From: an uncultured Acetatifactor sp.
GTDB taxonomy: Bacteria > Bacillota > Clostridia > Lachnospirales > Lachnospiraceae
Length of the DNA stretch: 39,944 bases
Assembly (NCBI GenBank): GCA_947581865.1
Contig: CANPWA010000025.1
Coordinates: 1 to 39,944, forward strand
Direction: 5' to 3'
Shown here piece after piece: positions 6,413-14,433 of this stretch. Numbering within the stretch: the first letter of the stretch is position 1; every line of letters starts with the position of its first letter. Made by a program: the position numbers and the translations under genes. The notes beneath the pieces are model-generated. The model was not told the DNA's origin. It worked only from the letters and a program-made list of their open reading frames with translations, and made no database searches.

Positions 6413-7777
6413 ATGGGTAAGAACAACGATATTTCAGGAATGAAAACAGAGGTGCTGAAATCTCTTATCATGCTTTCCATTCCCACTGTTATAGAGGAGA
6501 TGCTTGCCACGCTGTTACAATATGTGGACACGGCAATGGTGGGCAGACTGGGGGAGAATGCCACGGCATCGGTCAGTGTGACGACCACGGTGACCTGGCT
6601 GATCCACAGTGTTCCTGCAGCTCTGGCGGTGGCAGCGCTGTCCCTGATCGCCAAAGCGGTGGGCAGCGGCGACGGAGAGCGTATCCGGAGGATTTCCGGT
6701 CAGATGCTGTTTCTGGCGACGGGAAGCGGATTGCTTGTAGGAGTAGTCTCTATGGCATTGAGCCCTTTTATTCCGGTATGGATGGGGGCGGAAGCGTCTA
6801 TACGAAGACAGGCTTCCCTCTATTTTTTTATTGTCTGTATTCCCATGGTGTTCCGATCCTGTAATTCCATTCTGGGTGCCGCCATTCGGGCGACAAAGGA
6901 TACAAAGACACCGATGTTGATCAATCTGGCGGCAAATGTGCTGAATGTGGTACTGAATTACCTGATGATTTATACTATGGGCATGGGTGTGACGGGCGCG
7001 GCGGCGGCATCCGCCATCTCTTACGCTTTGTCCGGGATCTGTATGTTTATCGCATACCGCAGAAATAAATTACTCTACTGGGATTGGAAAGATTACCGGA
7101 TGGACAGGGAGGTTTTGAGAGATTGCGCCCGGATCAGCATTCCCGTGCTGGGCACCAATGTGGCATCCTGTTTTGGATATGTGGTGTTTGCCAGCCTGGT
7201 GACAGGCATGGGAAATACCGTTTTTGCCGCACATTCCATCGCGGTGACAGCGGAGACTATTTTCTACATACCCGGATACGGGCTCCGCACAGCGACCTCT
7301 GCGCTGATCGGTATTTCCCTGGGCGAGGGAAACCGCAAAAAGTTTGAGACGGTGGGAGGGCTGAGTGTACTGATCACCATGGGAATGATGTGTCTGAGCG
7401 GAGCCGCGCTCTATTTTTCCTCCTGCCCGCTGATGACGCTCTTTACCAACAGCAGCCGGGTGGCAGAGATTGGAGCTGAAATGTTGAAGCTGGTGGCATT
7501 TTCAGAGCCTTTTTTTGGGCTGATGGTGGTGATGGAGGGTATTTATTACGGGCTGGGACGATCCCGTTATCCGTTCTTTGTGGAGACATTCAGTATGTGG
7601 GGAGTGAGGATTTTGTTTACGTTTGTCTGTGTGCGGCTGTGGAATCTGGGGCTTCGGGAAGTATGGTATTGTATGATTGCGGATAATGTATGTAAGGCAT
7701 TGCTGTTGACTGCGCCTGTCCTTGGCAGAAAATACAGGAAAAATTTGTTTCCCGGGGATTCTTGTGCCATGGAGTAA
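6413..7777 (+). CDS. MATE family efflux transporter (second copy)
   Basis: A 454-residue MATE transporter with about twelve membrane segments. Diagnostic stretches are LSIPTVIEEMLATLLQYVDT, AMVGRLGENATASVSVTTTV, GAAIRATKDTKTPMLINLAA and SALIGISLGEGNRKKFETVG. It begins 24 bases after the first MATE gene in the same direction, so the two are likely co-transcribed. They are clearly different in sequence, not a recent duplication. Two different half-size carriers next to each other could act separately or, less commonly, as partners; MATE proteins normally work as monomers. The start ATG lies after ACATTTAGGTT, a weak ribosome site. Confidence 0.92.
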   Translation: MGKNNDISGMKTEVLKSLIMLSIPTVIEEMLATLLQYVDTAMVGRLGENATASVSVTTTVTWLIHSVPAALAVAALSLIAKAVGSGDGERIRRISGQMLFLATGSGLLVGVVSMALSPFIPVWMGAEASIRRQASLYFFIVCIPMVFRSCNSILGAAIRATKDTKTPMLINLAANVLNVVLNYLMIYTMGMGVTGAAAASAISYALSGICMFIAYRRNKLLYWDWKDYRMDREVLRDCARISIPVLGTNVASCFGYVVFASLVTGMGNTVFAAHSIAVTAETIFYIPGYGLRTATSALIGISLGEGNRKKFETVGGLSVLITMGMMCLSGAALYFSSCPLMTLFTNSSRVAEIGAEMLKLVAFSEPFFGLMVVMEGIYYGLGRSRYPFFVETFSMWGVRILFTFVCVRLWNLGLREVWYCMIADNVCKALLLTAPVLGRKYRKNLFPGDSCAME

Positions 7778-7790
7778 TCTGTGGTATGAT
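7762..7790 (+). promoter_or_regulatory. Possible SigA promoter for the cytidylate-kinase-like gene
   Basis: TTGTGC (7762–7767), a 17-base spacer and TATGAT (7785–7790). It overlaps the end of the second MATE gene. The -35 is weak. Confidence 0.35.
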
Positions 7791-7832
7791 AGGCGAAAGG
7801 GGTAGAGATGTGATACAACGGAGGAACGCAGG

Positions 7833-8318
7833 ATGAATTTGGTAATAACCATGAGCCGAAGATTTGGGACAGGAGCCAGCCTCATTGCCGGGCAGCTGTC
7901 GGAAAAACTGAATATTCCCGTGTATGACAAAGCCTATATTGAGCATGAGCTCCAGGAAAATAATTTTGCCACGGAGGCGGAGGTCATCCGCAAGCTGGCA
8001 GAGAAACCATGTATTATTCTGGGGCGCTGTGCATCGGAGATCCTTGCCGGTCAGGTCAATGTGTTCAATGTCTATGTGGTGGCGGACAAGGAGGAGCGCA
8101 TTCACCGCATTATGCAGAAGGAGTCTTTATCCTATGAGGACGCAAAGAAGATGCTGGAGCAGAATGACAAAGCGCGTGCGGACTACTATAATGAACATAC
8201 GGGGAAGGTCTGGGGCGATGTGAATAATTATCACATGATCCTGGACACCACTAAGCTGGGCATTGAGAATTGTGCGGATATCATGGTGCGCTATTTTAAG
8301 AAAGTAGAAATGATCTAG
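7833..8318 (+). CDS. Cytidylate kinase-like family protein (short form)
   Basis: A 161-residue P-loop kinase-like protein. The start MNLVITMSRRFGTGASLIAG matches the phosphate-binding loop of cytidylate-kinase-like proteins, where the usual form is SRQYGSGG. This is followed by KLNIPVYDKAYI, the beta-strand IILGRCASEIL, and NVFNVYVVADKEERIHRIMQ with the lid-like ESLSYEDAKKMLEQNDKARADYY. The family usually has around 200 residues; the segment between the first helix and the IILGRCA strand is shortened here. GGAGG precedes the ATG. The protein is probably soluble. The physiological substrate is unknown; the strict Cmk of pyrimidine metabolism is longer, so this is likely an accessory paralogue. 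Confidence 0.78.
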   Translation: MNLVITMSRRFGTGASLIAGQLSEKLNIPVYDKAYIEHELQENNFATEAEVIRKLAEKPCIILGRCASEILAGQVNVFNVYVVADKEERIHRIMQKESLSYEDAKKMLEQNDKARADYYNEHTGKVWGDVNNYHMILDTTKLGIENCADIMVRYFKKVEMI

Positions 8319-8370
8319 GCTGACAAATAGAACCTGTGCAGCGGGTTTTCCATATGTTCAGAAATAAAAA

Positions 8371-8398
8371 GAGAATTGCTCCGTGCGGTTCTCTTTTG
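8371..8398 (+). terminator. Intrinsic terminator after the cytidylate-kinase-like gene
   Basis: GAGAATTGC (8371–8379), loop TCCGT and GCGGTTCTC (8385–8393) form a 9-pair stem with two G·U pairs, followed by TTTTGTT. Confidence 0.75.
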
Positions 8399-8456
8399 TT
8401 GATACCGGATCCTGCAGAGCGGAAAAGTTTTGGACAAGAGCCGGCGGAGGAGCGAA

Positions 8457-9545
8457 ATGAAAAGAATCACCCTGGGCAGAGTTTGTGCCGCAATGGTTGC
8501 AGTGTCTGCGGTGGCGGCAGGTCTGTTGTTTCTGCATAGAAGGCAGGAGGCGCAGACGGCACACGAAAAAAACTTTTTTGCCATGGATACTTATTTTGCC
8601 CTGACAGCTTATGGAGAGAATGCTAAGGATGGGCTGGAGGAATGTGCCCTTCGGGTCGGAGAGCTGGAAAGTCTCTTTTCTGTGACAAAAGAGGGAAGCG
8701 ATATTCAGAGACTGAACCTATGGGCGGCTTCGCCCTCGGAGGGAACGGATACCGGGCAGCCCGGGGTCTGTGTGTCGGAGGATACGTTCCGGCTGGTGGG
8801 ATCAGCCAGGAAACTCTGCGAAGAGACTGCCGGCGCACTGGATATCACAATTTATCCGGTTCTGCGGGAATGGGGGTTTACCACAGGGGAATACAGGATT
8901 GTGCGGGAAGAGAGACTGGCGCAGCTTCTTAAAAAGGTTGACTACCGTAAGATCTGTCTGGAAGAGGGCACCCGTAAGATTTGTCTGCCAAAAGGGATGG
9001 AGCTGGACTTAGGGGCGGTGGCAAAGGGATATACCGGGGACTGCCTCAAAGAAATTCTGATAAAAAAAGGCGTGTCCAGTGCGCTATTGGATTTGGGGGG
9101 CAATATCCAGGCGTTGGGGGAAAAGCCCGATGGATCTCCCTGGAAGATTGCGGTGAAAGATCCGTTTGACAGCAGTGGGATCATCGGGGTGCTGGAAGTG
9201 CGGGACAAGGCGGTCGTTACTTCCGGAAGCTATGAGAGATTTTTTGTGGGAGAAGACGGAGAGAGATATTGGCATATCCTGGATCCCAAAAGCGGGTATC
9301 CCGCTGACAGCGGTCTGGTGTCCGTGACAGTGGTGGGGGAAAACGGCATGCGTTGTGACGGGCTGTCCACGGCGCTCTTTGTCATGGGAAAGGAGCGCGC
9401 CGTGGCGTTTTGGAGAGAGAACCCGGATTTTGAGATGATTCTGGTGACGAAGGATGGGACAGTCTGTTTCAGCGAGGGGCTGGAGGAGTCCTTTGTATGC
9501 GGGGAAGACTGGAAGACGGAAAAAATTTCTGCTGAAAAACGGTGA
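8457..9545 (+). CDS. apbE: FAD:protein FMN transferase (ApbE)
   Basis: A 362-residue membrane-anchored ApbE. It transfers FMN from FAD onto a threonine or serine of partner proteins on the outer face of the membrane. An N-terminal hydrophobic anchor (VCAAMVAVSAVAAGLLFL) is followed by NFFAMDTYFALTAYG, the substrate-pocket segment GALDITIYPVLREWGF, the flavin-binding core ELDLGAVAKGYTGDCLKEIL and LLDLGGNIQALG, and HILDPKSGYPADSGLVSVTV with the metal-site D in MRCDGLSTALFVMG. All the usual hallmarks are present. GGAGGA precedes the ATG at 8457; an upstream TTG has no such site. The gene heads an operon with a NusG-domain-II protein and a Gx-type membrane protein. No obvious FMN-acceptor protein is in the window. 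Confidence 0.93.
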   Translation: MKRITLGRVCAAMVAVSAVAAGLLFLHRRQEAQTAHEKNFFAMDTYFALTAYGENAKDGLEECALRVGELESLFSVTKEGSDIQRLNLWAASPSEGTDTGQPGVCVSEDTFRLVGSARKLCEETAGALDITIYPVLREWGFTTGEYRIVREERLAQLLKKVDYRKICLEEGTRKICLPKGMELDLGAVAKGYTGDCLKEILIKKGVSSALLDLGGNIQALGEKPDGSPWKIAVKDPFDSSGIIGVLEVRDKAVVTSGSYERFFVGEDGERYWHILDPKSGYPADSGLVSVTVVGENGMRCDGLSTALFVMGKERAVAFWRENPDFEMILVTKDGTVCFSEGLEESFVCGEDWKTEKISAEKR

Positions 9546-9551
9546 GACAGT

Positions 9552-9887
9552 ATGAGAAAAAAGATTGTGTGGTGCTGCATTGGTGTTGTCTTTGTGGTGT
9601 CGTCTGTGTGGAGTTTTCTGATCGTTTGTTCCCCGCCGGGGCACAGGGTGGAAATCGTGCAGAAGGATGTGGTTGTCAAGAGCATTGATCTGGATCATGC
9701 AAAAAATGAGGAGTTTGTTGTATATTACGGAGAGAGCAGCAATACCATCCACATAGAGGACGGAGAAATCTGGGTGTCACAGGCGCAGTGCCCTGACCAC
9801 ATCTGTATGAAAATGGGAAAGCTTTCTTCGGAAAATCTTCCCATCGTGTGCCTGCCAAACCACCTGATCATCCGGTTTGCAGAGTAG
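9552..9887 (+). CDS. NusG domain II-containing membrane-anchored protein
   Basis: A 111-residue protein with one N-terminal membrane segment (IVWCCIGVVFVVSSVWSFLI) and an extracytoplasmic NusG_II-type beta domain. The hallmark is the end: QAQCPDHICMKMGKLSSENL followed by PIVCLPNHLIIRF. Two cysteines in CPDHIC and one in IVCLPN could carry a disulphide or bind a ligand. It follows apbE by 6 bases and precedes the Gx-type gene by 9. Proteins of this family recur beside apbE in Firmicutes and are linked to exported flavin or quinone redox systems, but their exact job is not known. Confidence 0.85.
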   Translation: MRKKIVWCCIGVVFVVSSVWSFLIVCSPPGHRVEIVQKDVVVKSIDLDHAKNEEFVVYYGESSNTIHIEDGEIWVSQAQCPDHICMKMGKLSSENLPIVCLPNHLIIRFAE

Positions 9888-9896
9888 GAGAAAAAG

Positions 9897-10418
9897 ATGT
9901 CCCCAAAGAAAATGACACAACTGTCATTACTTACGGCAGCAGCATTGATACTGTATCTTGTGGAGCTTCAGTTTCCCGCTCCCATACCTGTTCCGGGTAT
10001 AAAGCTTGGTCTTGCCAACATTATCACTGTGGTGGCAGTGGAGCGGTTTCGTGTCAGGGAGACTGCTCTTCTTGTAGCTGTGAGGGTGATTCTGGGGGCG
10101 TTTTTTGCGGGAAGCGTGTCCACATTCTTGTTCAGTGCGGGGGGAGCAGTGTGCTGTCTGTGCGGAATGTCTGCGCTCAAAAGATTTTTATCGGCAGGGC
10201 GTACTTCTGGCAGCAGATCCGGCTATAAAAATCTGGTTCTGTACAGTGTGACCGGCGCCGTGTTTCACAATATCGGTCAGATATCGGCAGCAGTTCTGGT
10301 CATGAGAAATCCCGGCGTATTGGCGTATCTGCCGGTGTTGATGGTGACGGGGTGTGTGGCAGGGCTGTTTACGGGAGTATGTGCCGGGGAGGTGGAGAAA
10401 AGGCTGCCGTATGTGTAG
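9897..10418 (+). CDS. Gx transporter family / heptaprenyl diphosphate synthase component I-like membrane protein
   Basis: A 173-residue integral membrane protein with about five hydrophobic segments. It has the family signature LYLVELQFPAPIPVPGIKLG followed by LANIITVVAVERF, and GAFFAGSVSTFLFSAGGAVC, ending VAGLFTGVCAGEVEKRLP. The family (Pfam Hpre_diP_synt_I) was named for a heptaprenyl diphosphate synthase subunit but looks like an ECF-type membrane component. GTAGGAG precedes the ATG. It is the last gene of the apbE operon. In EET-type gene sets, ApbE and members of this family appear together, which suggests a role in quinone or flavin supply; this is inference. Confidence 0.83.
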   Translation: MSPKKMTQLSLLTAAALILYLVELQFPAPIPVPGIKLGLANIITVVAVERFRVRETALLVAVRVILGAFFAGSVSTFLFSAGGAVCCLCGMSALKRFLSAGRTSGSRSGYKNLVLYSVTGAVFHNIGQISAAVLVMRNPGVLAYLPVLMVTGCVAGLFTGVCAGEVEKRLPYV

Positions 10419-10493
10419 GTTATAAGGGCATTTCTCCCGGGATATATATTTTTATGAAAAACCCAAAAAAACCTAAAAAATATAAGAAAGCAC

Positions 10494-10522
10494 TTTTCAA
10501 TTCGGAAAAAATGCGCTAAAAT
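10494..10522 (+). promoter_or_regulatory. Possible SigA promoter for the PrsA/SurA-like gene
   Basis: TTTTCA (10494–10499), 17 bases and TAAAAT (10517–10522). The -35 matches poorly and the -10 well. A Spo0A-like box lies just downstream. Confidence 0.4.
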
Positions 10523-10535
10523 ATAGAATACTGTG

Positions 10536-10545
10536 TTTCGACAAA
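10536..10545 (+). promoter_or_regulatory. Spo0A-like box upstream of the PrsA/SurA-like gene
   Basis: TTTCGACAAA is the reverse complement of TTTGTCGAAA, which fits the known Spo0A box (core TGTCGAA). It lies about 14 bases downstream of the -10, so bound Spo0A would be placed to block transcription. Confidence 0.4.
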
Positions 10546-10572
10546 GCATATCAGGAAGGAGACGGTACTAAA

Positions 10573-12096
10573 ATGTCTGATAAAGAAGAAAAAAAAGATA
10601 AGGTTGTGACAAAATATGACCTGAAAATGCAGCGCCGGCAGGCGGAAAAATTAAAGGAGCAGCGGCAGAAGAAAATCGCTACTGTCATTGGGGTAGTCGT
10701 GATCGTTGCTCTGGCGGCGTGGATCGCTTCCTTCCCTATCCGCAATTATGTGGCGACGCATGAGACGTTTATCGTTGTCAATGGAGAGGAGATCACCAGG
10801 GCGGAGTTTGACTATAACTACAATAATGTGGTAAGTCAGTATATCAGCCAGTTCGGTGCATATATCTCTTATTTCGGACTGGATACTTCCCGGGATTTTG
10901 CCAGCCAGATGTATTCCGATACCATGACCTGGGAAGATTATTTTCAGGAGATGACGGTGGACAATCTCAAGCAGAGCAAGGGGCTTAAAGCACAGGCGGA
11001 CTCATCCGGTTTTGTCTATGACGGGCAGAAAGAGATCTCAAACTTTAAAGAGACGGTGAAGAGCGCCGCAAAGGAAGCAGGCATGAGCACTGCAAGCTAT
11101 GTCAGACAGATTTACGGGCAATATGCCACGGTAGACAACATCTCTAAATATATTGCGGAAACGGCACGGACCAATGCGTACCTGGAAGAGATCTCGGAAG
11201 GCATGAAGGCTTCCGACGAGGAGATTGAGCAATACTATAAGGAACATGCGGCAGAATATGATTCCGTTGATTATTTTGTTTCCACTTATCCTGCAGAGCT
11301 CTCTGAGGAGCCCACGGAGGAGGAGATCTCCACTGCGATGGATGCTGTGCGCAGCGAGGCGGAAGCGGCTGAGGCAGACATCATGTCAGAGGGAGACGAG
11401 CAGATTAACGTAAAGCAGAGCGAAATTTCTTATCTGATATCCGACTGGCTGTTTGAGGACACGAGGAAGAAAGGTGATACCACAATAATTGAAGACGATT
11501 CATCCCATCTGTATTATGTTTTGGGATTTGTGCAGCGTTATCTGGACGATGCGCCTTCCGCCGATATCCGGATGATCATGACACAGGAGATGGACGGGCA
11601 GGCTGTATTGGATGAATGGGCGGCAGGCGATGCCACGGAGGAAAGTTTTGCCGAGCTGTGCAATCAGTATAGCGCCGACAACGGTGAGATTGCAGAAGGC
11701 GGTCTCTATGAAGGTGTGACTCAGGACAGTGTCAACGCAGATGCGTCCCAGTGGATTTTTGCCAAGGAGCGTAAGGCGGGAGATACCGGTTATGTGACCA
11801 CTGCGGAGGGATATACTTATGTGATGTACTATATTGGGCAGGGTGATCCCCAGTGGAAGACACAGATTTCCCAAACGCTGCTTTCCCAGGCAACTTCGGA
11901 TTATTTAAGCGATCTTTCGGATGATGTGATAGTGACCGATGAAAAGGGGCATCTCAATTATCTGAAGATCCGCGAGGCGGAAGCGGCTGCGGAGGTAACC
12001 AGCGGTGATCTTGAGGATGTCAGCGGGAGTGATGTGACGGGAGATTCCGTTTTGGAGGAGAGCTCCGGGGAGGAATCGGGGAACGAGGCTCCATAA
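10573..12096 (+). CDS. Membrane-anchored peptidylprolyl isomerase / foldase (PrsA/SurA-like)
   Basis: A 507-residue protein. A basic cytoplasmic tail (KMQRRQAEKLKEQRQKK) is followed by a membrane segment (IATVIGVVVIVALAAWIASF) and then by a large extracytoplasmic part. FIVVNGEEITRAEFDYNYN is the typical SurA_N/PrsA start, and the helical segment runs to EEIEQYYKEHAAEYDSVDYF. The parvulin-like region lies around residues 330–420 (ADIRMIMTQEM, ATEESFAELCNQYSADNGEI, GGLYEGVTQ). The isomerase domain looks degenerate, so it may act mainly as a holdase. The end is acidic and Ser/Gly-rich. AGGAAGGAG precedes the ATG. It stands as a single gene with its own terminator and probably helps fold secreted proteins. 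Confidence 0.8.
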   Translation: MSDKEEKKDKVVTKYDLKMQRRQAEKLKEQRQKKIATVIGVVVIVALAAWIASFPIRNYVATHETFIVVNGEEITRAEFDYNYNNVVSQYISQFGAYISYFGLDTSRDFASQMYSDTMTWEDYFQEMTVDNLKQSKGLKAQADSSGFVYDGQKEISNFKETVKSAAKEAGMSTASYVRQIYGQYATVDNISKYIAETARTNAYLEEISEGMKASDEEIEQYYKEHAAEYDSVDYFVSTYPAELSEEPTEEEISTAMDAVRSEAEAAEADIMSEGDEQINVKQSEISYLISDWLFEDTRKKGDTTIIEDDSSHLYYVLGFVQRYLDDAPSADIRMIMTQEMDGQAVLDEWAAGDATEESFAELCNQYSADNGEIAEGGLYEGVTQDSVNADASQWIFAKERKAGDTGYVTTAEGYTYVMYYIGQGDPQWKTQISQTLLSQATSDYLSDLSDDVIVTDEKGHLNYLKIREAEAAAEVTSGDLEDVSGSDVTGDSVLEESSGEESGNEAP

Positions 12097-12108
12097 AGTT
12101 ATCTGCAT

Positions 12109-12143
12109 AAGACCATCGGATTGTCCGGTGGTCTTTGTTTTTT
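12109..12143 (+). terminator. Intrinsic terminator after the PrsA/SurA-like gene
   Basis: AAGACCATCGGA (12109–12120), loop TTG and TCCGGTGGTCTT (12124–12135) form a 12-pair stem, followed by TGTTTTTT. Confidence 0.85.
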
Positions 12144-12162
12144 GGCAGGAATATGCTATACT
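12135..12162 (+). promoter_or_regulatory. Extended -10 promoter for the HAD phosphatase gene
   Basis: TGCTATACT (TG-n-TATACT, hexamer 12157–12162) with a weak TTGTTT at -35 (12135–12140) and a 16-base spacer. It directly follows the upstream terminator and lies 44 bases before the gene. Confidence 0.5.
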
Positions 12163-12205
12163 GTCCTTATTCGGAGAAAAAGAAGGCAGACGATAGGAGA
12201 GTATC

Positions 12206-13015
12206 ATGGACGAAAAGGTACTGGTACTGGATATAGACGGTACGCTCACCAATTCCCGGAAGGAAATTTCCCCGGCGACCAAAAGGGGGATCCTGGAGAC
12301 ATTAAAAAGGGGTCATAAGGTCATCCTTGCCTCGGGGCGTCCTACGCCCGGTATGCGCCGTTATGAAAAGGAACTGGAACTGGAGAAATACGGAGGATAT
12401 CTGCTTTCTTTTAACGGAGGGCGCATTGTGGAGTGCAGAAGCGGGGAGATTGTCTATCAGCGCACTTTGCCTGCCAATGTCATTCCGGGGCTTTATGCCT
12501 TTGCCAAAAGGAACGGGTGCGGGCTGATCACCTATTTTGGAGATAAGATCATCTCCGCCTTTGAGCCGGATGAATATGTGCAGCTGGAGTCCCGTATCAA
12601 CGGGATGGAGGTAAAGGTCGTTGACGATTTTAAGGAATATGTGGATTTTGATATCAATAAATGTCTGTTGACGGCGCCGGCGGAGAGGGCAGAAATTTAT
12701 GAGAAGGAACTGGCAGCAAAATACGGGTATATGTTGAGCATATACCGCTCGGAACCGTTTTTCATCGAAATCATGCCCCAAAATGTGGATAAGGCGACAT
12801 CTCTGGACCGCATGCTGGAGACCGTTGGGCTGACCCGGGAGAATGCCATCTGCTGCGGGGACGGGTTCAACGATATTTCCATGATAAAGTATGCGGGGCT
12901 GGGTGTGGCGATGGGAAATGCACAGCCCGCGGTCAAGGATGTTGCGGACTATATTACCGGCACCAATGATGAGGACGGGCTGGTACAGGTAATGGAAGAA
13001 TTTATCTGGCAGTGA
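12206..13015 (+). CDS. Cof-type HAD-IIB family hydrolase
   Basis: A 269-residue HAD-superfamily phosphatase. The catalytic motif I DIDGTLTNS holds the nucleophile Asp9 and Asp11. Motif II is VILASGRPT, and the large cap region has GGYLLSFNGGRI. Motif III/IV is at the end: DKATSLDRMLETVGL and CCGDGFNDISMIKYAGLGVA with the Mg-binding aspartates. Members dephosphorylate sugar phosphates, FMN or similar small metabolites in the cytoplasm; the precise substrate cannot be read from sequence. AGGAG precedes the ATG by about 8 bases. It is followed closely by cca and may share its transcript. Confidence 0.92.
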   Translation: MDEKVLVLDIDGTLTNSRKEISPATKRGILETLKRGHKVILASGRPTPGMRRYEKELELEKYGGYLLSFNGGRIVECRSGEIVYQRTLPANVIPGLYAFAKRNGCGLITYFGDKIISAFEPDEYVQLESRINGMEVKVVDDFKEYVDFDINKCLLTAPAERAEIYEKELAAKYGYMLSIYRSEPFFIEIMPQNVDKATSLDRMLETVGLTRENAICCGDGFNDISMIKYAGLGVAMGNAQPAVKDVADYITGTNDEDGLVQVMEEFIWQ

Positions 13016-13031
13016 ACAGGAGACAGAAAAC

Positions 13032-14393
13032 GTGACAGAGGCAGGCAGGATACGGATCAATATGCCGGCTAAGGCAAGGCAGATCATAAAGACCATACAG
13101 GACGCCGGATATGAGGCATATGCGGTTGGAGGCTGTGTCCGGGATTCCATCCTGGGCAGGGAGCCGGAAGACTGGGACATCACCACTTCCGCCAGACCGG
13201 ACCAGATCAAGGCTTTGTTTGCCCGTACTATCGATACGGGTATCCGGCATGGGACGGTGACGGTGATGTTGGACCGAGAGGGCTTTGAAGTCACCACTTA
13301 CCGGATAGACGGCAAGTATGAAGACAGCCGTCACCCTAAGGAAGTTACCTTTACACCCAATCTCAGGGAAGACCTGCGCCGCAGGGATTTCACCATCAAT
13401 GCCATGGCGTATAATGAGGAGTGTGGGCTGGTAGATATTTACGGCGGCATGGAGGATATTCAAAAGAAGGTGATCCGCTGTGTCGGTGATGCACAGGAGA
13501 GGTTTAAGGAGGATGCCCTGCGCATCATGAGGGCAATCCGCTTTTCCGCGCAGCTGGGTTATACCATTGAGGATAAGACGGCCCAGGCGATCAGGAAGCT
13601 TGCGCCCTCTCTGAAAGCCATCAGTGCGGAGCGTATACAGGTGGAACTGGTGAAACTTTTGGTCTCACCCCATCCCGATTATCTCAGGGACGCTTATGAC
13701 ATGGGTGTCACAAAGGTGATCCTGCCGGAGTTTGACGTATGTATGAAAACTCCCCAGAATCATCCGCACCATATGTATAATGTGGGAGAACATATTCTCC
13801 ATTCTCTGTGCAATATAGAGCCGGACCGGATCCTGCGGACTGCCATGCTGCTGCACGATATCGGTAAGCCGGCTACCATGAAGATAGATGAGGATGGGAT
13901 CACGCATTTTCATGGGCACAATGTGACAGGAGAGAAGATGGCAGACAAGATCCTCAGGAGGCTTCGTTTTGACAATGATACCATTTACATGGTCTGTAAA
14001 CTGGTGATGTACCATGATTACGGTAATTCCGTGATCCCGGACATGCGCATTGTCCGCCGTGCGGTCAACCGTGTGGGCGAGGAAGTGTTTCCTCTGCTGT
14101 TTCCGGTAAAGAGGGCGGATGTGGCTGCGCAGAGCGATTATCTGCGGCAGGAGAAGCTGAATGTCATTGACAGATGGCAGCAGCTATATGAGAAGGTGCT
14201 GGAAGAAAAACAGTGTTTCTCACTTAAGACCCTTGCCGTCACCGGAACGGATCTGATCGATGCCGGAATGTCTCCCGGTCCGGGGCTGGGCAGACAGCTT
14301 CAGAAACTGTTGGAACTGGTGCTGGACCACCCGGAGTACAATACAAAAGAAAGGCTTATGAAAGAGGTTCAAAAGGGTAGCATAATTTCCTAA
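13032..14393 (+). CDS. cca: CCA tRNA nucleotidyltransferase with HD domain
   Basis: A 453-residue class II nucleotidyltransferase that adds or repairs the 3' CCA of tRNAs, as needed here because the tRNA genes in this window lack CCA. The head domain shows VGGCVRDSILGREPEDWDIT with metal-binding D47 and D49, then HGTVTVMLDREGFEVTTYRI and the motif REDLRRRDFTINAMAYN. The segment DALRIMRAIRFSAQLGY is the neck. A C-terminal HD phosphohydrolase domain follows (HHMYNVGEHILHS, LLHDIGKPATMK near residue 275, HGHNVTGEKMADKILRRLRF). I used the GTG at 13032 because AGGAG lies 9 bases before it; an ATG ten codons later has a weaker site. Confidence 0.93.
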   Translation: MTEAGRIRINMPAKARQIIKTIQDAGYEAYAVGGCVRDSILGREPEDWDITTSARPDQIKALFARTIDTGIRHGTVTVMLDREGFEVTTYRIDGKYEDSRHPKEVTFTPNLREDLRRRDFTINAMAYNEECGLVDIYGGMEDIQKKVIRCVGDAQERFKEDALRIMRAIRFSAQLGYTIEDKTAQAIRKLAPSLKAISAERIQVELVKLLVSPHPDYLRDAYDMGVTKVILPEFDVCMKTPQNHPHHMYNVGEHILHSLCNIEPDRILRTAMLLHDIGKPATMKIDEDGITHFHGHNVTGEKMADKILRRLRFDNDTIYMVCKLVMYHDYGNSVIPDMRIVRRAVNRVGEEVFPLLFPVKRADVAAQSDYLRQEKLNVIDRWQQLYEKVLEEKQCFSLKTLAVTGTDLIDAGMSPGPGLGRQLQKLLELVLDHPEYNTKERLMKEVQKGSIIS

Positions 14394-14408
14394 ACTGCTT
14401 CATAAAGT
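14380..14408 (+). promoter_or_regulatory. SigE-like sporulation promoter upstream of the CotS-family gene
   Basis: GCATAAT (14380–14386), 14 bases and CATAAAGT (14401–14408) match the mother-cell SigE consensus (KMATATT, 13–15, CATACANT) at 6 of 7 and 7 of 8 positions. It overlaps the cca stop codon and lies 26 bases before the spore-coat gene. Confidence 0.55.
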
Positions 14409-14433
14409 AGATTAGCACTGATGTCAGGAGGGT

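Noticed and set aside
9084..9752. Long minus-strand open frame opposite apbE
   Set aside because: Antisense to the strongly conserved ApbE and NusG_II genes; composition typical of a shadow frame.
12302..13297. 331-codon minus-strand frame opposite the HAD and cca genes
   Set aside because: Both sense genes carry intact catalytic motifs; the antisense frame has no known features or ribosome site.
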